DNA of 64,000 bases from Osedax fenrisi (taxonomy: Eukaryota; Annelida; Polychaeta; Sabellida; Siboglinidae), in assembly GCA_964019155.1 (NCBI GenBank), contig OZ025243.1, positions 30,143,871 through 30,207,870 of the forward strand. Reading direction: 5' to 3'. The notes beneath the pieces were generated by a model. That model saw nothing but the letters and a program-made list of their open reading frames with translations, ran no database searches and was not told where the DNA came from. Below are positions 58,201-64,000 of this stretch, in pieces. Numbering within the stretch: the stretch's first letter is position 1; each line of letters starts with the position of its first letter. Position numbers and translations under genes: made by a program.

Positions 58201-61200
58201 ACTTAACACTTGTTAAGGTATTACTTAACACTTGTTAAGGTATTACTTAACACTTGTTAAGGTATTACTTAACACTTGTTAAGGTATTACTTAATATTTA
58301 TTAGGGTATTACTTAACACTTGTTAAGGTATTACTTAACACTGTTTCAGGTATTACTTAACACTTGTTAAGGTATTACTTAACACTTGTTGAGGTATTAC
58401 TTAACACTTGTTAAGGTATTACTTAACACTTGTTAAGGTATTACTTAATACTTGTTAGGGTATTACTTAACACTTGTTAGGGTATTACTTAACACTTGTT
58501 AAGGTATTACTTAACACTTGTTAAGGTAGTACTTAACACTTGTTGAGGTATTACTTAACACTTGTTAAGGTATTACTTAACACTTGTTAAAGTATTACTT
58601 AACACTGTTTCAGGTATTACTTAACACTTGTTAAGGTATTACTTAATACTTGTTAGGGTAGTACTTAACACTTGTTGAGGTATTACTTAACACTTGTTAA
58701 GGTATTACTTAACACTTGTTAAGGTATTACTTAATACTTGTTAGGGTATTACTTAACACTTGTTAAGGTATTACTTAACACTTGTTAGGGTATTACTTAA
58801 CACTGTTTCAGGTATTACTTAATACTTGTTAGGGTATTACTTAACACTTGTTAAGGTATTACTTAACACTTGTTAGGGTATTACTTAACACTGTTTAAGG
58901 TATTACTTAACACTTGTTAGGGTATTACTTAACACTTGTTAAGGTATTACTTAACACTTGTTAAGGTATTACTTAACACTTGTTAGGGTATTACTTAATA
59001 CTTGTTAAGGTATTACTTAACACTTGTTAAGGTATTACTTAACACTTGTTAAGGTATTACTTAATACTTGTTAGGGTATTACTTAACACTTGTTAAGGTA
59101 TTACTTAACACTGTTTCAGGTATTACTTAACACTTGTTAAGGTATTACTTAATACTTGTTAGGGTATTACTTAACACTTGTTAAGGTAATACTTAACACT
59201 TGTTAAGGTAGTACTTAACACTTGTTGAGGTATTACTTAACACTTGTTAAGGTATTACTTAACACTTGTTAAGGTATTACTTAATACTTGTTAGGGTATT
59301 ACTTAACACTTGTTAAGGTAGTACTTAACACTTGTTGAGGTATTACTTAACACTTGTTAAGGTATTACTTAACACTTGTTAAGGTATTACTTAATACTTG
59401 TTAAGGTATTACTTAACACTTGTTAAGGTATCACTTAATACTTGTTAGGGTATTACTTAACACTTGTTAGGGTATTACTTAACACTTGTTAAGGTATTAC
59501 TTAACACTTGTTAAGGTATTACTTAATACTTGTTAGGGTAGTACTTAACACTTGTTAAGGTATTACTTAATACTTGTTAAGGTATTACATAACACTTGTT
59601 AAGGTAGTACTTAACACTTGTTGAGGTATTACTTAACACTTGTTAAGGTATTACTTAACACTTGTTAAGGTATTACTTAACACTTGTTAAGGTATTACTT
59701 AACACTTGTTAAGGTATTACTTAACACTGTTTAAGGTATTACTTAACACTTGTTAGGGTATTACTTAATACTTGTTAAGGTATTACTTAACACTTGTTAA
59801 GGTATTACTTAACACTTGTTAGGGTATTACTTAATACTTGTTAGGGTATTACTTAACACTTGGTAGGGTATTACTTAACACTTGTTAAGGTATTACTTAA
59901 CACTTGTTAATGTATTACTTAACACTTGTTAAGGTATTACTTAACACTTGTTAAGGTATTACTTAACACTTGTTAAGGTATTACTTAACACTTGTTAAGG
60001 TATTACTTAATACTTATTAGGGTATTACTTAACACTTGTTAAGGTATTACTTAACACTGTTTCAGGTATTACTTAACACTTGTTAAGGTATTACTTAACA
60101 CTTGTTGAGGTATTACTTAACACTTGTTAAGGTATTACTTAACACTTGTTAAGGTATTACTTAATACTTGTTAGGGTATTACTTAACACTTGTTAGGGTA
60201 TTACTTAACACTTGTTAAGGTATTACTTAACACTTGTTAAGGTATTACTTAATACTTGTTAGGGTAGTACTTAACACTTGTTAAGGTATTACTTAACACT
60301 TGTTAAGGTATTACTTAATACTTGTTAGGGTATTACTTAACACTTGTTAGGGTATTACTTAACACTTGTTAAGGTATTACTTAACACTTGTTAAGGTATT
60401 ACTTAATACTTGTTAGGGTAGTACTTAACAATTGTTAAGGTATTACTTAATACTTGTTAAGGTATTACATAACACTTGTTAAGGTAGTACTTAACACTTG
60501 TTGAGGTATTACTTAACACTTGTTAAGGTATTACTTAACACTTGTTAAGGTATTACTTAACACTTGTTAAGGTATTACTTAACACTTGTTAAGGTATTAC
60601 TTAACACTGTTTAAGGTATTACTTAACACTTGTTAGGGTATTACTTAATACTTGTTAAGGTATTACTTAACACTTGTTAAGGTATTACTTAACACTTGTT
60701 AGGGTATTACTTAATACTTGTTAGGGTATTACTTAACACTTGTTAGGGTATTACTTAACACTTGTTAAGGTATTACTTAACACTTGTTAATGTATTACTT
60801 AACACTTGTTAAGGTATTACTTAACACTTGTTAAGGTATTACTTAACACTTGTTAAGGTATTACTTAACACTTGTTAAGGTATTACTTAATACTTATTAG
60901 GGTATTACTTAACACTTGTTAAGGTATTACTTAACACTGTTTCAGGTATTACTTAACACTTGTTAAGGTATTACTTAACACTTGTTGAGGTATTACTTAA
61001 CACTTGTTAAGGTATTACTTAACACTTGTTAAGGTATTACTTAATACTTGTTAGGGTATTACTTAACACTTGTTAGGGTATTACTTAACACTTGTTAAGG
61101 TATTACTTAACACTTGTTAAGGTATTACTTAATACTTGTTAGGGTAGTACTTAACACTTGTTAAGGTATTACTTAACACTTGTTAAGGTATTACTTAACA

Positions 61201-64000
61201 CTTGTTAGGGTATTACTTAATACTTGTTAAGGTATTACTTAACACTTGTTAAGGTAGTACTTAACACTGTTTCAGGTATTACTTAATACTTGTTAAGGTA
61301 TTACTTAACACTTGTTAGGGTATTACTTAACACTTGTTAAGGTAGTACTTAACACTTGTTAAGGTATTACTTAACACTTGTTAAGGTATTACTTAACACT
61401 TGTTAAGGTATTACTTAATACTTGTTAGGGTATTACTTAACACTTGTTAAGGTAGTACTTAACACTGTTTCAGGTATTACTTAATACTTGTTAAGGTATT
61501 ACTTAACACTTGTTAGGGTATTACTTAACACTTGTTAAGGTAGTACTTAACATTTGTTAAGGTATTACTTAACACTTGTTAAGGTATTACTTAATACTTG
61601 TTAGGGTATTACTTAACACTTGTTAAGGTATTACTTAATACTTGTTAGGGTAGTACTTAACACTTGTTAAGGTATTACTTAATACTTGTTAAGGTATTAC
61701 TTAACAATTATTGAGGTATTACTTAACACTTGTTAAGGTAGTACTTAATACTTGTTAAGGTATTACTTAACACTTGTTAAGGTATTACTTAACACTTGTT
61801 AAGGTATTACTTAATACTTGTTAGGGTATTACTTAACACTTGTTAAGGTATTACTTAACACTGTTTCAGGTATTACTTAACACTTGTTAAGGTATTACTT
61901 AATACTTGTTAGGGTATTACTTAACACTTGTTAAGGTAATACTTAACACTTGTTAAGGTAGTACTTAACACTTGTTGAGGTATTACTTAACACTTGTTAA
62001 GGTATTACTTAACACTTGTTAAGGTATTACTTAATACTTGTTAGGGTATTACTTAACACTTGTTAAGGTAGTACTTAACACTTGTTGAGGTATTACTTAA
62101 CACTTGTTAAGGTATTACTTAACACTTGTTAAGGTATTACTTAATACTTGTTAAGGTATTACTTAACACTTGTTAAGGTATTACTTAATACTTGTTAGGG
62201 TATTACTTAACACTTGTTAGGGTATTACTTAACACTTGTTAAGGTATTACTTAACACTTGTTAAGGTATTACTTAATACTTGTTAAGGTAGTACTTAACA
62301 CTTGTTAAGGTATTACTTAATACTTGTTAAGGTATTACTTAACACTTGTTAAGGTAGTACTTAACACTTGTTGAGGTATTACTTAACACTTGTTAAGGTA
62401 TTACTTAACACTTGTTAAGGTATTACTTAACACTTGTTAAGGTATTGCTTAACACTTGTTAATGTATTACTTAACACTGTTTAAGGTATTACTTAACACT
62501 TGTTAGGGTATTACTTAATACTTGTTAAGGTATTACTTAACACTTGTTAAGGTATTACTTAACACTTGTTAGGGTATTACTTAATACTTGTTAGGGTATT
62601 ACTTAACACTTGTTAGGGTATTACTTAACACTTGTTAAGGTATTACTTAACACTTGTTAAGGTATTACTTAACACTTGTTAAGGTATTACTTAACACTTG
62701 TTAAGGTATTACTTAACACTTGTTAAGGTATTACTTAACACTTGTTAAGGTATTACTTAATATTTATTAGGGTATTACTTAACACTTGTTAAGGTATTAC
62801 TTAACACTGTTTCAGGTATTACTTAACACTTGTTAAGGTATTACTTAACACTTGTTGAGGTATTACTTAACACTTGTTAAGGTATTACTTAACACTTGTT
62901 AAGGTATTACTTAATACTTGTTAGGGTATTACTTAACACTTGTTAGGGTATTACTTAACACTTGTTAAGGTATTACTTAACACTTGTTAAGGTAGTACTT
63001 AACACTTGTTGAGGTATTACTTAACACTTGTTAAGGTATTACTTAACACTTGTTAAAGTATTACTTAACACTGTTTCAGGTATTACTTAACACTTGTTAA
63101 GGTATTACTTAATACTTGTTAGGGTAGTACTTAACACTTGTTGAGGTATTACTTAACACTTGTTAAGGTATTACTTAACACTTGTTAAGGTATTACTTAA
63201 TACTTGTTAGGGTATTACTTAACACTTGTTAAGGTATTACTTAACACTTGTTAGGGTATTACTTAACACTGTTTCAGGTATTACTTAATACTTGTTAGGG
63301 TATTACTTAACACTTGTTAAGGTATTACTTAACACTTGTTAGGGTATTACTTAACACTTGTTAAGGTATTACTTAACACTTGTTAAGGTATTACTTAATA
63401 CTTGTTAGGGTAGTACCTAACACTTGTTAAGGTATTACTTAACACTTGTTAAGGTATTACTTAACACTTGTTAAGGTATTACTTAACACTTGTTAAGGTA
63501 TTACTTAACACTTGTTAAGGTATTACTTAACACTTGTTAGGGTATTACTTAATACTTGTTAGGGTATTACTTAACACTTGTTAAGGTATTACTTAACACT
63601 TGTTAGGGTATTACTTAACACTGTTTCAGGTATTACTTAATACTTGTTAGGGTATTACTTAACACTTGTTAAGGTATTACTTAACACTTGTTAGGGTATT
63701 ACTTAACACTGTTTAAGGTATTACTTAACACTTGTTAGGGTATTACTTAACACTTGTTAAGGTATTACTTAACACTTGTTAAGGTATTACTTAACACTTG
63801 TTAGGGTATTACTTAATACTTGTTAGGGTATTACTTAACACTTGTTAAGGTATTACTTAACACTTGTTAAGGTATTACTTAATACTTGTTAGGGTATTAC
63901 TTAACACTTGTTAAGGTATTACTTAACACTGTTTCAGGTATTACTTAACACTTGTTAAGGTATTACTTAATACTTGTTAGGGTATTACTTAACACTTGTT
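49208..64000 (+). repeat. 22-bp satellite array (about 670 copies), continuing past the window
   Basis: The unit is CACTTGTTAAGG followed by TATTACTTAA, with recurrent variants: T for C at position 1, TTAGGG or TTGAGG for TTAAGG, GTAGTAC for GTATTAC, and CACTGTTTCAGG or CACTGTTTAAGG. TTAAG...CTTAA within each unit is a small inverted repeat. Rare marker variants are always separated by exact multiples of 22 bp, so indels are essentially absent. Blocks of 1782, 880 and 4466 bp are duplicated. There is no coding potential. It begins 257 bp after an ALG8 exon and is probably intronic. Confidence 0.98.

Noticed and set aside
49208..64000. CRISPR-like regularly repeated array
   Set aside because: Repeats are contiguous with no unique spacers, in an animal genome with spliced genes; it is a satellite.

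Overview
This 64 kb window is nuclear DNA from a very AT-rich metazoan, probably an invertebrate whose phylum I cannot fix. The evidence is spliced genes for typical animal proteins, a eukaryotic tRNA-Cys, a tRNA-derived SINE, an intact hAT transposon and Helitron remains. Exons stand out as less AT-rich islands. I assembled five coding units by translating exon islands and requiring splice phases to match. All homology calls rest on recognised protein families, not on a database search.

Layout: (1) 1-3034, minus strand: an Argonaute gene, five exons from a Pro/Gln-rich N-terminal region through the N and L1 domains, running off the left edge. (2) 6601-17908, plus strand: a complete SLC35B1-type ER nucleotide transporter in eight exons. 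(3) 18297-34835, minus strand: a complete 12-exon serine hydroxymethyltransferase of 481 residues with a likely mitochondrial presequence. It converges tail to tail with SLC35B1. Its introns carry a tRNA-Cys gene, an intact hAT element (25608-28081) with a perfect 8-bp target duplication, a SINE and several inverted-repeat elements. (4) 35800-40507: Helitron-derived DNA with a long internal minisatellite and a helicase remnant. (5) 40650-48951, plus strand: a candidate promoter and six exons of ALG8, whose 3' part lies beyond the window. (6) 49208-64000: about 670 copies of a 22-bp satellite with nested block duplications, apparently inside an ALG8 intron.

Two linked oddities are the main discovery candidates. 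First, 22 of the 28 host-gene 5' splice sites I could place have T at intron position +3 (GTTAGT, GTTAGC, GTTTGT and similar), where animals almost always have A or G. Second, short tandem duplications repeatedly span exon-intron junctions, so the splice site itself is present in 2-6 copies: a SLC35B1 acceptor (x3), two SLC35B1 donors (x2, x3), SHMT donors (x3, x2), an ALG8 donor (x6) and the SHMT start-codon region (x3). One SLC35B1 acceptor copy would give an in-frame 15-residue insertion.

The genes have no obvious joint pathway: small-RNA silencing, ER ATP/nucleotide transport, one-carbon metabolism and N-glycan assembly. Only SLC35B1 and ALG8 share a compartment, the ER membrane.
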